From Sphaeramia orbicularis (Eukaryota > Chordata > Actinopteri > Kurtiformes > Apogonidae): a stretch of 64,000 bases of DNA. Position 1 is the stretch's first letter, and each line of letters opens with the position of its first letter. The notes below the pieces were generated by a model. It was given only the letters and a program-made list of their open reading frames with translations. It did no database searches and was not told where the DNA came from. Shown piece by piece: positions 13,887-31,116 of the stretch. Made by a program: the position numbers and the translations under genes. The stretch spans positions 27,143,285-27,207,284 of the forward strand of contig NC_043964.1 in the NCBI RefSeq assembly GCF_902148855.1, in the 5' to 3' direction.

Positions 13887-14366
13887 CAGGGTGCTTGTTC
13901 TTTGTCCAAATAAGAATTCTAGACTTTTTCAAAACTGCAATTTTTCCCCCAAGACCTTAACTATATGTACTTTTATACTTGCTTGCGTGTCTACTTTTTT
14001 GGTCAAAACTGTACCTGCTGTGTGTAGTAGAAAAGTTCATTTTAATAAATGCATGAATAATTGAATAATTTGCAGTAAATTATGTTTTACTGATAGAAAT
14101 GTTTTCAAAACATATGAAAATCACAAAAGTGGATGGATATCACACAAACAAGTTTCACTAGAATCATTCCTGTACCGACCGGTTAATGAAATCATATCAA
14201 GATTTTTTTTATATCCTTTCCTCATGTATTTCTTGTCTTAAAGATTTTGTGCCTTTGAAAATACTCTAAATTGGACTGTAAGAGAAACTTTTTTCCATAG
14301 TTTATTAAGACTTTCAGACTCAATTCCAGACTTTTCAAGACTTTCAAAACCTGCCCATGCACCCTG
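13887..14366. mobile_element. Short hAT-like element abutting tvp23
   Basis: The sequence starts CAGGGTGC and ends GCACCCTG, a short inverted repeat of the kind seen at hAT-like fish MITEs. The interior repeats the words AGACTTTTTCAA and AGACTTTCAAAA in tandem-like fashion. The flanking 8-mers (GACACATA and CATATAAA) match poorly, so the class is tentative. The tvp23 stop codon lies only 23 bases from its right end, so the tvp23 3' UTR must run into it. Confidence 0.5.
14301..14306 (-). terminator. Candidate poly(A) signal of tvp23 inside a transposon
   Basis: TTTATT on the plus strand gives AATAAA on the tvp23 strand, about 83 bases beyond the stop. It is the first canonical signal downstream and lies within the hAT-like element at 13887-14366. 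Confidence 0.5.
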
Positions 14367-14388
14367 CATATAAAGTTCTTTTCACATA

Positions 14389-19057
<4,669 letters not shown>

Positions 19058-19351
19058 TTTCACACTTTGAGATGTATATTTCTGATGACGTGGATGTAAA
19101 CAAAACCGTGTGTGAAGGACCCCGCAGAGGGGTGGCTTTTTATCTGCCTGACTTAAAAGTTTGCCTAAAATACGAATTAAGGAGCTTTTTATTTGGTTAT
19201 TGTTATGTTGAATATTATTCCAAACACCTATTCTTCCAGAAACTCAAGGAGAGCAGTTCTTCACAACATTACGTGGGGATACGTAACTTTTTGGGGGGGA
19301 AATTACGTCATTGTTGATCTCTCTAAAATGCTACAAAATACTGTTATTATA

Positions 19352-19425
19352 TTCTTCTTCTTCTTCTTCTTCTTCTTCTTCTTCTTCTTCTTCTTCTTCT
19401 TCTTCTTCTTCTTCTTCTTCTTCTT
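19352..19425. repeat. (TTC)n microsatellite
   Basis: A pure CTT/TTC run of about 24 units lies some 300 bp upstream of the tvp23 start codon. This is a polypurine-polypyrimidine tract able to form triplex DNA. Confidence 0.95.
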
Positions 19426-19899
19426 TTCTTTTTTATTGGTTCTTTTCCCTTTTTATTGAGTTATACTATTGTCAATAATAAAATGTATTTCTATCACAAG
19501 TAAAATGCCTCCAGAATAAAATTAGTGAAACTTTTCCCAGAAAAATTAAGTCAGAAATGATGATTGACTGTAGTTTCTAAAATACAGTCCTAGGTCAAAA
19601 TGTGAAATTCTGAGAATTAATGACAGAATGGGTTTTACTCAAGAGGAATGTTTCTCTTATAGCTATCAGATCAACTTCAAAACACTGCCTGTAAATTAAA
19701 ATACATTCAAATTACAGGTTCTAATATAAGATTTCTACATTTCTAAATTCATTGTATAAATGTACATAAACCAATATATTTGTAATATAGATAGAGTGAA
19801 ATCCTTGGAATCAAGGCTGTTGGTGTGTAAATGTTTTGATTGATTGTTTTATGATTGTGTGTGTGTGTGTGTGTGTTTGCAAATGCTTTTATTGTAAAA

Positions 19900-20045
19900 T
19901 GTAATGATGTAACTGTATCATTGCCGTCTTGGCCAGGTCGTCCTTGAAAAAGAGATCCTCTAGCTCAATGAGACCAACCTGGTTAAATCTAATCAAATCC
20001 AATCAAATCAAATTAAAAATTAAATTAAGTTAAATTAAATTAAAT
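19900..20045 (+). mobile_element. LINE 3' tail
   Basis: GTCTTGGCCAGGTCGTCCTT, then GAAAAAGAGATCCTCTAGCTC, AATGAGACCAACCTGGTTAAAT and an AATCA-type tail make a widespread fish LINE 3' end (L2/CR1-like). A second copy lies at 43495-43568. No reverse transcriptase remains here. Confidence 0.6.
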
Positions 20046-20336
20046 CAAAATAAAATTAAGTAAAATAAAATAACACTTCATCATATATTGAAAACATCAG
20101 CTAACCAGCATTTCTGTCATTTGTTTTCCAATTTGTCTTATTAAAGCAAGATTTAGCACATTTAATCTCTGAAGAAGATAATTTAAAAAAAAAAAAAAAA
20201 AAAAAAACCTGAATTGCAAATAGATCAGTATTATTGTTGTTATTGTTATGGTAACATTTAATTTGTCCACTATTATTAGTTGACAGTCATCATTTGGTAA
20301 AGTAGACAAGTCTCTCTGACTAGCAGTGCATCCATG

Positions 20337-20642
20337 TGTCTCCCCCTACTTCCCCCTTCTCCCTCAATCTCTCTCTCTCTTCCTTTACTCTCTCTCTGAC
20401 ACTCCACCTGGTTAAGGCAGATGACCATCCTCCAGGAGTCGAAATCTACTCCAGATTTCTGCCTGTTAAAAGGAAGTTTTTCCTCGCCACTGTCACTAAG
20501 TGTTTGCTCCTGGAGGATTCTGTTGAGTTCTGTAAATTGCCTTGAGAGTCTAGGTTCGACCAGCTCTAGATGTAAAATGTCATGAGATAACTTTTGTTAT
20601 GATTTGGCGCTTAATAAATTAAAAGTTGATTAATTGAAATTT
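20337..20642 (+). mobile_element. Fish LINE/SINE 3'-end repeat
   Basis: The segment contains CTGCCTGTTAAAAGGAAGTT, TTTCCTCGCCACTGTCACTAAG, TGCCTTGAGA and GATTTGGCGCTTAATAAAT. This order belongs to a very common teleost repeat that ends ...TAAATAAAATTGAATTG. It is non-coding and 5'-truncated. Confidence 0.65.
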
Positions 20643-21125
20643 GGGATTTATTCCCTTGAAAATAAAAACGATTCATCAGTTTTCTATGAGCAATTAATTA
20701 ATTCAGTAACTAAACAGACTAGCCTTTTAAATTCATGGGAGGAGAAGTACCACTACTACTAATGATGATAATAATAATAATAATGATAATAACAATAATT
20801 GTCACACAACTCACAGATCTCTTTCTGTGAGCTTATTTTATTACTTGTAGTCATTTTGTGCATACAATGTTGTACAATTATAACTTTACAGTAACTTCTG
20901 AAAATAATATTTAATATTTAATATATTCACAGCGTCCAATATACACGGTTCAAAAGAAAAGAGAGAGAGATATTCTACAGTGAAGACATTTGTCAGTTCA
21001 AATGCTACGTTACAATTTTTAAAACAAAAAACAAAGCATCATGAAAACAAACTACAGTTTATACAAAATAGCTTTATGAATTTGAAACAGTCATGACTCG
21101 GCTGCACATTAGTCCACCTTCATCA

Positions 21126-23488
21126 TTATGTAGTCAGAAACACCTCAAATAGACTGGCAACTGAATGCATCCTGTAAAAGATGCCAAAAGGTAGCCCAAT
21201 GTTGACAACAGCAGCCCACATGTTAAATTTGTAGAATTCAGTCTCGGTATCGTGGTCAAACTGTGGACGAGCACCAAAGGCAGGCATGATCCATAGCTGT
21301 CAAAGAAAGAAAAAAGTGTTTAGTATTTCATGAATTTTAAAATGCTGTATTGAAAAAAGAATAATAATAATTGTACTCACTATGATGTTTCCCATCAGCA
21401 GAAACATGCACACTTCCTTCAGCACCCGTCTCTTCCAGGACAGTTTGTGGTTGTGCTCAATGTTCAGGCCGTGCAGACTGTGCTGCACTGTACCCACCGG
21501 GTTGGATTTTATGCCCATTTCTGCTGCTTCAAAGTTCAGCTCTTTGCCAGACTGCAGCACATACGGATTTGCAACCACAGCGACCTGATGGTGCACCTCA
21601 TGGAAGGGCTCCCGGTGGAGGCCTTCAATGATGAAAAAGTTCTGCAGACCGAGCTGGATCACCATCATGATCGCCCAGGTCAGATTGAGCCTGTTCAGGT
21701 GGCCCTTGGCTCCAGTTCCCACCATAGCTACAATAGTGAAGTAGCTGATGATGAACTGTCCCAGTGAGGCTCCCACCAGCAGGCCCACATCCAGATTGCG
21801 GGTGGGGTTTTTGTCAGACACACGCTCCCTGTGGTCCAGTTTGTAGACAGCACAACCAAGCACAGTGGCGACGGACATCAGGGTCACAATCACTATATTC
21901 ACCGCAAAGTGCATCATCACTGCTTTGTCGTGGTTTTTGTGATTGTCATCATCTTTCATGTCCATCTCATAGACGATGAATGTCGCCAGACCTGCCACCA
22001 CCAACAAAACTCCCGCCACAGGACCGAGAAATACATCCTTCAGATTAAATTTAAAACTGTGGTGGCCGTGTTCTTCTGTCAAACGTCCAACATTTTTCCA
22101 CATAACATAGGCCATGGCCGAAGCAAAGAGACTGTACTCAATATTGAAAGGGTACAGGTAGTAGTATGCCTCCTTGAACATTTTGCATGAAGTATGGCTG
22201 CACTTGCAATCATCATCTCCATAACTTGCTGTAAAGCATGACAGGGCACAAGGAAAAAAAAAAAAAAGTTATGTTTGGATATTTCATTTGGATTGTATTT
22301 TTCAGTATCTTTCACTAAAAGTGCTAGATTACCTTTATTGATGTACAGAGTTCGTCCATGGATTTTTGAGGTGTTAGTGTGTGGATCTTCAGGAAATTCT
22401 GTTTGGTGTAGCGACTCCTCTGTGACTAAAGTCATCCATAAAACTAAATTTGTGGACAGTGTCAGCATTATCCCACAGCTAAATAAAGAGGGAAACAAGA
22501 GGAAACAATAGCAATTGTAAAAGAGTAACTTAAGTTTGGCTGTCAAAATCAGCCTACATTTTATGTTTTGTCATTTGATTTCATCTTAAAGCAGGATTAT
22601 AGTATTATAATTAATTACACACATGCAAGAGAAGGGCCTGGTTTGGTTAGAATGACTACTAAAATATATTATTTTAGCTAAATCAATGCATTTTCACAAA
22701 GGCAGTGAGTTAATAACTTACCGTGAGATGTTCCTTTGTAGATGCACACAGTCCTTTGCATGGACCCACATGAAGTATGTCTGAAAATTGATTCCAGAAT
22801 CATCTTAATATTATGTACCCATAAACACTACACAAAAAAAGTTAATTTAACACTGGTTACAGTGTAACCATTTTAAGGCATTGTTACCTGCACAATTATG
22901 AAAACAAACTGCACCACAGGGAAAGCCACTTTAACAGCAGAATCGCAGTGGAGGTAGCCCACGTAGCTGGCTATCTTGAAAATATCCATAATAATACTGA
23001 GTAGTCCAAACAACACAAGTCCCCCTGAATGAAAAAGGATATCACATTATAAGTAAAGAGGTTACAAAACAAAATTGCCTTGTAAAGGAAAAAGTTTCAG
23101 GTGAAAACATTTACATACCCCTGAGCCATATAGGTCCAGCGTGGTCATCCTTGTACACCACTGCATCCTCTGTTCTGGATGTGTAGATGGCATAATAAAT
23201 CATCCAACCAGTGGTGAGGAGGAGGAGGATGATGAGGAAAACCTGCAGATTAGCAGGGCTGATGTTCACATTGTTGTAGGCACTGCCACTGACCAAAGCG
23301 CAGCCCAGGATTAAAATATTGACACAAATGATCTCAGACAGCATCCATCCCCAGTTTTGTTCCCGCTCCCTCGCAGCTCCATTGATGGAGGTGTGCAGGT
23401 TGGGTTTGCATGAGTTCTGTACTTGACCCGCTGCACTGATGTTGTTGGACAGGTGGGCCTCCTCTGTCTCCATGTCTTTTACCGTCAT
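21126..23488 (-). CDS. Otopetrin proton channel, copy A (OTOP2/OTOP3-like)
   Basis: There are six coding exons, 576 aa: 23119-23488, 22888-23024, 22722-22780, 22333-22478, 21381-22228, 21126-21296. The start at 23488 is the first ATG after an acceptor-like CCTTGTAG. An ATG at 23554 lies in the same open frame, but on the intron side of that acceptor. Diagnostic otopetrin stretches are HAGPIWLRG, GLVLFGLLS, MDIFKI, the YPFNIEYSLFASAMAYVMWK block, NPTRNLDVGLL, GASLGQFIISYFTIVA, and LWIMPAFGARPQFD in the last exon. Otopetrins are twelve-helix dimeric channels that pass protons when the outside is acid; they serve sour taste and otoconia formation. Both otopetrin domains appear complete. The last exon (171 nt) and exons 2 and 3 (137 and 59 nt) have the same lengths as in copy B. 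AATAAA on the minus strand near 20837-20842 would give a 3' UTR of about 290 bases. I cannot tell OTOP2 from OTOP3 by eye. Confidence 0.92.
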
Positions 23489-24063
23489 CCTACAAGGTTC
23501 ACAAAGACTTCCATAAATCAAGCAATTGCATGGATAGGCAGTGTTCAAACACATGATTCTTCTCTCATTTCCCTGCTTACAAATGGCCTCTATGCTGTAT
23601 TAGGTCATATATGAGCCATTGCCGGTTTAACAGCTACACCCACTCTGCTTTCTTTAAAGGAAGATCCCGCCCTAGTGAAACCTTTCCATCAAGAAAGTCA
23701 GCAATAGGTGTTACACAAAGGCTTCAAACAACAATTAGAATTTAATATCTTCCTCTTTTGAGCATGGTTTTGCAATGTTTGTATCCAACTGTTCTTTTGT
23801 CTCTAATATACGCTTTTTTTTCCCTATTAAATAACTATGCAACTTTCTGGAAAAAAGTTTTCTTGGAAGAATGCCATCCTGGTTAATATCTAACAAAATC
23901 AAAATCAAAAATATCATCAAGATTTGTTAAATGTCTGTGACATCTAAGTAAAATATTGTGTGTAAAATAAAAATGAAATATAACTGCACACCTCAGTTGC
24001 CAAAACTGAAATCAGGCGACAGTCATAATGACTCACTGAAATTAAACAAAAGATTTCATAATA

Positions 24064-24118
24064 CCTGTGAGCCTTCCTGATGCAGAGGGATTCTGAGATG
24101 TGCCTCATCTGTCATGGC
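24064..24118 (-). other. Candidate 5' exon of otopetrin A with an upstream ATG
   Basis: On the minus strand, GGCTCACAG is followed by a donor-like GTATTA, and the stretch contains an ATG opening 17 codons (MTDEAHLRIPLHQEGSQ). Joined to the acceptor just before the otopetrin start, this frame does not match the channel and runs into a stop. The exon would therefore be a leader with an overlapping upstream ORF. This is inference only. Confidence 0.3.
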
Positions 24119-25305
24119 TTTTATATGCCTTCAATAACACGGAGGTTTACTGTACAGAGTCATAAATGTCAATAAATCTGTTATGAACAACACTGTTATA
24201 TTACCAAACACACAGTGTTTTGCATACAGGATTCATGTAAAGTTCAAAAGCTGTTTCCATGAAAAACCTTTTCTTTCAAATTCCAAAATATTAGAAACCG
24301 GTTCCTTTTCTGTAAAACAGCAGTTTTTTTGATATCATACCACACATTTTTAAAAGCCCCACATCTGTTTGCATTTATGCACTGTAGAGGTTTTTCTCAG
24401 TTTTGTTGGAGTTGCCCATATTTTTATGCAGCTCTGCCCTTCAATCAAAACACAATTTAAATTGTGTGAATAGGCATAACGTGTTTTACTTGTCTATCTT
24501 TGAGTCTTTTTCATACAGAGCTCGAGGGGAATGCTTTCAGGTCTTTAATGTTATTCATGACTCTTGAAAAGATGTTCCACAGTCTCTTGTCTCCATAAAA
24601 TCCCTAAGGTGTAGTTCATGAAAAGCCTGACCACTATCTGCCTATTGTCACAGGTTTCAGTTGGGTAGGAGATCAGGTTTGTGTCTCCAAGCCACAGTAA
24701 CTTTGCTTATTTTATCAGAATTGAGTTTTTCTACAGTATTTTCCACTGAGTGATTCTGAAAGCACATTTTTACAACACGCCAAGGCACTGATGAAATCCT
24801 TCTTTGTACGCAGTCACCTGTTTCCTTACTTTTGTTGCAGTAATGGAAAACAAAGTGAAAACAATAGCTCATTGAAAAGGAAAGAACAGGTTAAATGGCA
24901 GAATGACACCAGATTCTTCCTTGTGTTAATTCCATAGAGACAGCTAGTTTTACATACATTCATCGTCTTTTTTCTGTTAAAATGCAATTGACAGACAAAG
25001 ACTTGAGAGGGAAAATGGAAAAATGTAGTATTTTTCTTGTGCTATTAATGTGAGAGCATTCAGAAAGGTTATTAACTGTTGAACTGTGCAAAAATTACAC
25101 CAGTATAGCAAATGCACATTTCATTGCTACTCTTGTTTCTTTTTCTTAAAATGTCACAACCATTAAAATAATACATGTTACATGCATGGATAAAGGCTGT
25201 ATCAGAATAATAAGAATAATGTATTTGTAACTACTCATCTTCAGACAAAAAATGGTAGAGTCATCTTTTGTCTGAATATGATGGTGGTTTAAAATGCAAT
25301 GGAGT

Positions 25306-25307
25306 TT

Positions 25308-25354
<47 letters not shown>

Positions 25355-25357
25355 TTC
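25306..25357. repeat. (TTTA)n microsatellite upstream of ush1g
   Basis: About thirteen TTTA units end 240 bases before the ush1g start codon, so they lie in or next to its 5' UTR or promoter. Confidence 0.9.
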
Positions 25358-25596
25358 CAATCAGCCGCTGAGGACAGCCTCAGTCTGTTTTGGACCACCT
25401 CGGCCACCGGGAGCAGTGCTAACCAGCTCGTGCGCCTCTGTGCGTCCCTGGTTACCGGAGACGCGCTGTGCGTCCGTCCAGCTGCTCCGGAGGGACTTGA
25501 GCCGGTCTGCTCTGTTCGCTCTCCATCGCCGGATGACGACGATGATGTTTTTGGTGAAACAGAATGGAGTCAAGCATGGCGGATTAACTTTGCACC

Positions 25597-26852
25597 ATGA
25601 ATGACAGGTACCACAAGGCGGCCCGGGACGGCTACCTGGACCTGCTGAAGGAGGCGACGCGGAAGGACCTGAACGCGCCGGATGAAGATGGCATGACACC
25701 GACGTTATGGGCCGCTTATTATGGCAACCTGGAGGCCCTGAGGCTGATCGTGGGAAGGGGGTGGGTACAAAGTTTGGTAGACTACCTGCATGTCAGAGAG
25801 TACGGTTTAGTGTCCTCCTCGTCAACATAAGGGTTAAAAAGTTTTGTACATATTTAGTGACTTAAAGGCTGTTTTAAAGCTAAACGACACTAGGTCCAAC
25901 TGGCCCCATCACTAGTCATCCTTTTTTTTTTCTTTTTTTTTTTTTTTAACCCGCCATCACTAGTCATTCTTAATTTAACATGCAGTCTCTTTTACTACAC
26001 TGAAAGTAAAGGACACTGACACTGTTTGTTCTATATTACATGGACCAGGTCTGAGCACCAAAAGCAGAGAAAATAAGTAAATGCCAATATTTTTACGATA
26101 AGATAAGATAAGATAAGATAGGACTATTTATCCCACTGTGGGGAAATTTCAGGTAGCAGCAACATACAACAAGCAAGTGCAGAGAAAAAGGTAGAAAAAC
26201 CACAAATGAGTGAAAATTAAAAAAAAAAAAAAAAAAAAAAAGAGGAAAACTAAGAAATTTGGTGTTTATATAAATATAGAATTAGAATTAAAAATTAATT
26301 ATATTTACGTATTTACATTGTGGTTGTACATGCCCATGGTGTAGCAGGTTTACATTCACCCTTATGGTGTTTTATGATGTATGTAAAATGAATGCGAAAC
26401 ATCTTGACCTGTTTTTCTGCAGATTGTACTACCAGTTGCATTAACAGTCCACAATTTTCAAGAAAAGTCACTTTCAAAGCCGTGCACCATAGAATTAGTG
26501 TGTAAAACTGAACACCCCTTTGGCATTTACCATGATGACGCTGTTGAAGGTCAACTGATCTCAGGACCACTTAGACAGATGAGTCACATACAGTAGGTGT
26601 TACCACAGCACATACTGTACAACTCATCAAATATTCCATGGTTCCCCATTTACTCAGGCTTTAAAATATTTACCTATACTCCCTGTATGAGCTATAACTC
26701 ATGTCTTGACTGAGTTATAACTCATATTGTAATAATTATGTAACATGGTGTTCAGGTTTTTGGGTTTTATGGTTCATACTTGATAGACAGTTGCCTTTTG
26801 TTGCATAATTTGTTTTTCATAACACACTTAAGGAGAAAACGTATTACATAAA

Positions 26853-26897
<45 letters not shown>

Positions 26898-29800
26898 TGT
26901 TAATCATCCAATTATAAATTGGAAGTACTAGTCTGAAAGGTTAGACTGACTGTACAAAGAAATGTCAGACTTATTTATCACAGTCTGCAAAGTAATAATT
27001 CTGGACAATTGATGAGAAAACACATGGCAGTCCATTCCTCATCTTTTCTGGTTGACCTGGTTTGTCTGTCAACCGGAAAAATGGGCCCATTATGCATCCC
27101 CTTAATTGAGTGAATGGTTTCCAGCTCTCTTTTTATCTGGTGCATATCCATTTGCACACTCAAACCATTAAAAAATAAAGAAATCTTCAGACCATTTATT
27201 TTTAAGTTGCACTCCTTAAATACACAAATAGCATATACAACAGTTTAATACCCAGTGTTCATAACGAGTCCACTTTTCCCACAGAATAAGTGTAAACAAA
27301 GCCCTACAGGCGTTTATCTGCCAAGGACATAACATTCGTCTATTGATAGCAGAAAACATTCACTCCTGATTGACATGTGGTACTAAAATGAAACATTAAT
27401 AGCTGCTATAATGATTCACAGCGGTGCCAAACTCGTGAGACCCAGGGAAATAATGAAGAGAAGTTTAATGCTGCTTGACATTATCATGGGAAAGATACCA
27501 TGCAGTGCTATATTTGGCAAGTATATTGCATTGGGCAGCCTGGTGTAACATCAAGCTGTCATAGCGAGTAAGAGGCAAACAGCCAGTAATGAGATAAAGA
27601 ACAGCGGAGGCGTCGGTGAGCAGACCTCGCACTGCTGTGGTCAGCATTTTATCGGAAAATACATAAATTATGACACATAAAGCTATCATGTAAGATGGTC
27701 CCTACTGAGAGCAAACATATTGTACAATCTGAGTTCTACTGGTAATAAATATCTCACCTCGGAATAGATACTAGACATTGTGCTGGGCTAATTACTGTTT
27801 ATCTTTTGACTTCGGTTTATGGTATTTTAAGTTTGTCTATTTAGCTGTGTGTGTTTGTTTCAGGGCGGTGTTAACAGTGTCATTCCTTTGTTTGAAGACT
27901 GATTTATCTTTACAGTCTGGGCTGTAATATGTTGCACAGTGATGGCATTCACAAGCAATTTATTTCTCCATTTGATCATTTAAAATCCAATCATGTCCAT
28001 GCAAAGAGCTGAGGGGCTGAAATCAGAGTGGGTCTTATCGAATGGGATAATCGCCGTCCAGGTTCGGTCTGGCAGATCTGACACACATTCCTTGTGAAAA
28101 CCCTACAACACATTCCATCAATAATAGATCTGCACTTCCACACAAGCTTCATGTCCACAGCATCAAATATTCAGTAGTCTGTACATGGCCGCATTAGAGG
28201 ACACGGACAAGATGCATGTTCAGTAAACAGTTAAACCCAAAGGTCTGCAACCTACTGCAGGATTTCATACTGGGGAAAGAAGAAACCAGAAAATTCATAT
28301 AAAATATTCTAATATTTAGTTTCAGATAGGACAAAGAAGCCAGGTATCATCTGATGCATCCAAGTTTTTCTTTGAACAGCCGTCTATTCTGTGCTTTGAC
28401 TTGAGGAATTCAGCATGACATCACCTCAGCTAACACATTTATGCTTTTTGAGTCAGGCGCTACCTATTCGGCCTCCCCTGAAACTGGATCCAGGTAGTGT
28501 AGCGGAGCTGCTAAGCTTGTGCTCACATTACAGACAGCAACAGTCCAGCTCACGACAGGGTAACCCTAAGGTCGAGGACAGTCAGCCAAGGGTTATTGCT
28601 TTTCAAATTTTTTTAGGTCTGGCATCAAATATTGGGTCTCTGCACATCCCTTTAGGCTGAGCTTCTTATTTAACGTTTAACACCCTTTAAAAAGAATAGT
28701 TACATAATAAAGAAATGAGGTTGTTTTTGCAGTGTTTAGACATTGAATTATTAATCAAGGCCTCATTAACAACCCACAGCGGCAGCTCAGTGTGGAAAAC
28801 ATAATCAAAAATCACTTGCTTAGTTAGGAGTGAGTCATTCAGGCAGTAGATAGAGAGCAGGTGACCCGAGGCTGGCATCTGTGAACAGCTTGAACATGGA
28901 TGAAAGTATGCATTTGAGAAATCTGATAGATGTCAAAAGTCCAAGTGAATCTTTTCTGTTTCTTATGACCTACAGTGGAAACCCTGACAAGTGTGACATT
29001 TGGGGGAACACACCTCTCCACCTGGCAGCTGCCAATGGTCATCTCAACTGCCTTTTCTTCTTGGTGTCCTTTGGTGCCAACATATGGTGCCTGGACAATG
29101 ACTACCACACCCCCCTGGACATGGCTGCCACGAAGAATCACATGGATTGTGTCCGATACCTGGACTCCATAGCTGCCAAGCAGACAGGCCTCAACCCCAA
29201 GCTGGTCAGCAAGTTAAAGGATCGAGCATTTCGAGATGCTGAACGGCGAATCAAAGAGTGCATGAAGATGCAAAAGAAACACCAGAAACGCATGGAGAAG
29301 AAATTTCATAAGGAGGTGTCTGAGGCTTCAGCATCAGATGTCATGAGTTTTTCAAGTTACAACAGTAGCTCTATCAGCCACAAGATGCGGACCTTCAATG
29401 CAGCTCCTGTCAGTGTGCCATATTCTCAGGTTAGCATTTGCTTTATCTGTTATTGAAGAAAGAATATGTTTTTATATTTTATTTTGTTTATTTGTTAATG
29501 TATGAAGAGTTTTCAAAGTGTCCCTGTGCCAAAAATCATAATTTTGGTTTTTACTATAAGGGTCTGAGCTTACTTTGGCCATCTTTGAATACCTCTGATT
29601 TTGGCTTCATACACCACATTAAAACATATTTACCATATTTATGTTTCAACTATATGATGTGATGATCATTTAACTTACTTTATTAATATGCTGGGCCTAA
29701 AAATGCACAAATCCACATTGAAAAACATGTACTATTTATTACAATAAAAGCCACAAACATGCTCAGTGAACTTATACACTATGCACAGTGAACTGTTTTG

Positions 29801-30783
29801 GAACTTGAGACAGTAAATATAGTTTCCAAATAAGAACACATAAAGGTAGAACTGAATAGCTTCATCTTATCTCCAGTTTTACATGATCATAAACCTTGAA
29901 TACCACATACTGTTGCTAGTAAGTAAATGATATCAAAGTAATCACTGGATGTGACTCATTTACTATGTTTGTGTACTGTTAGGCTACTCTCCACGCCACA
30001 AATCGGGGAAAGACAAAGATTCAGAGGAAGCTGGAGAGGAGGAAACAGGGAGATGGGACCTTTAAAATCTATGAGGACGGAAGGAAGAGCGTGCGCTCCC
30101 TTACTGGGCTCCAGTTGGGCAACGATGTCATGTTTGTCAAACAGGGAACTTATATCAACCCGAAGGATCGCGGCCGGCGTAACGTTCGAGATATGTTCCC
30201 CAGAGATGATGATGCCATTTCACGTGCCATGAGTGAGCCAGATCTCCATGGGCACGATGTGGACTATTCTGAGATCAGCACAGACTCAGGGCATGACTCA
30301 CTTTTTAACAGGCCCGGACTGGGAACCATGGTTTTCAGGAGGAACTATGTGAGTGGGGGGATGTTTGACCTTGGTCGTCAAAATGATAATAGTGTGGGTC
30401 GGCCAGCCAACACTATGCGTTTACGCAGCAGGATGCAGCAGTACCCATCCAGTATAGATGAAGACAGCATTGGCAGTGCACGTAGCCTGCAGGAGAGAAA
30501 TATTGAGGAACTACCCTGGGATGAAGTTGAATTAGGGCTCGATGATGATGATGAGCCTGACTCAAGTCCATTAGAGGTTTTTCTGGCCACACAGAGTATG
30601 AGTGAATTTTTATCCATCTTCAGGAGGGAGAAAATCGACCTGGAGGCTCTGTTACTGTGCTCGGATAATGACCTAAAGAGTATTCACATCCCCTTAGGGC
30701 CCAGGAAAAAGATATTAGATGCCTGTAAAACACATCTGGAGACAATAGAGGACCCAGACTCCATTGAGGACACAGAACTGTAA
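25597..30783 (+). CDS. ush1g: USH1G (SANS) scaffold protein
   Basis: There are three exons, 472 aa: 25597-25760, 28976-29429, 29983-30783. This is the same three-exon layout as human USH1G (461 aa). The N-terminus [20 protein letters not shown] opens three ankyrin repeats (about 1-125: [45 protein letters not shown]). A basic, charged central region follows. Then come the conserved [20 protein letters not shown] block, acidic [12 protein letters not shown], a SAM domain (about 396-456, with [16 protein letters not shown] and [10 protein letters not shown]) and a C-terminal DTEL PDZ-binding motif. SANS scaffolds the Usher type 1 complex (harmonin, myosin VIIa, cadherin 23, protocadherin 15) at hair-cell tip links and in photoreceptors. 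All key parts are intact. It is divergent from otopetrin A, with 2.1 kb between start codons. Confidence 0.97.
26096..26190 (-). mobile_element. LINE-type 3' tail in ush1g intron 1
   Basis: (GATAA)n followed by GGACTATTTATCCCACTGTG and GGGAAATTTCAGGTAGCAGC is a common fish retroelement tail, read from the minus strand. The family is not assigned. Confidence 0.5.
26862..26888. repeat. (TA)n microsatellite in ush1g intron 1
   Basis: A short pure TA run is followed by a T tract. The rest of this 3.2-kb intron shows nothing I can name. Confidence 0.85.
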
Positions 30784-31116
30784 GTACTGGTTCTAGTGAT
30801 GGTCCAATGGCACTTTTCCACCACATGGTATTAACTCTACTCAGCTCTGTTTGCTTTTGCTACTGGGTACTTTGATTTCTGGAGCTATAATACCCCTCAC
30901 TGTAGTTAAGACATTGAAGAGATTCTGTTTATAATATCTTTCTTAATTCTTAATGTGGCTGCTTGTCACAGAAAGGAGATAAAATTTGTATAGACTAGAT
31001 TGAAGGCAGCAAGACAAAAGATAGGAGAGTGCAAAAAACACAGAGTTCAGACAATTAGATGACTCTGATGGTGGGTTTGATGTAGTGATGGTGCACAGAG
31101 GATGATTTTCTTAGAC

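Noticed and set aside
23489-23554. Otopetrin A starting at the ATG at 23554
   Set aside because: An acceptor-like CCTTGTAG lies between it and the ATG at 23488, and the extra residues have no otopetrin similarity; it remains possible but less likely.
28415-28660. An 81-codon frame in ush1g intron 1 as an extra exon
   Set aside because: Exons 1 and 2 already join in phase exactly as in human USH1G; the frame has no similarity.
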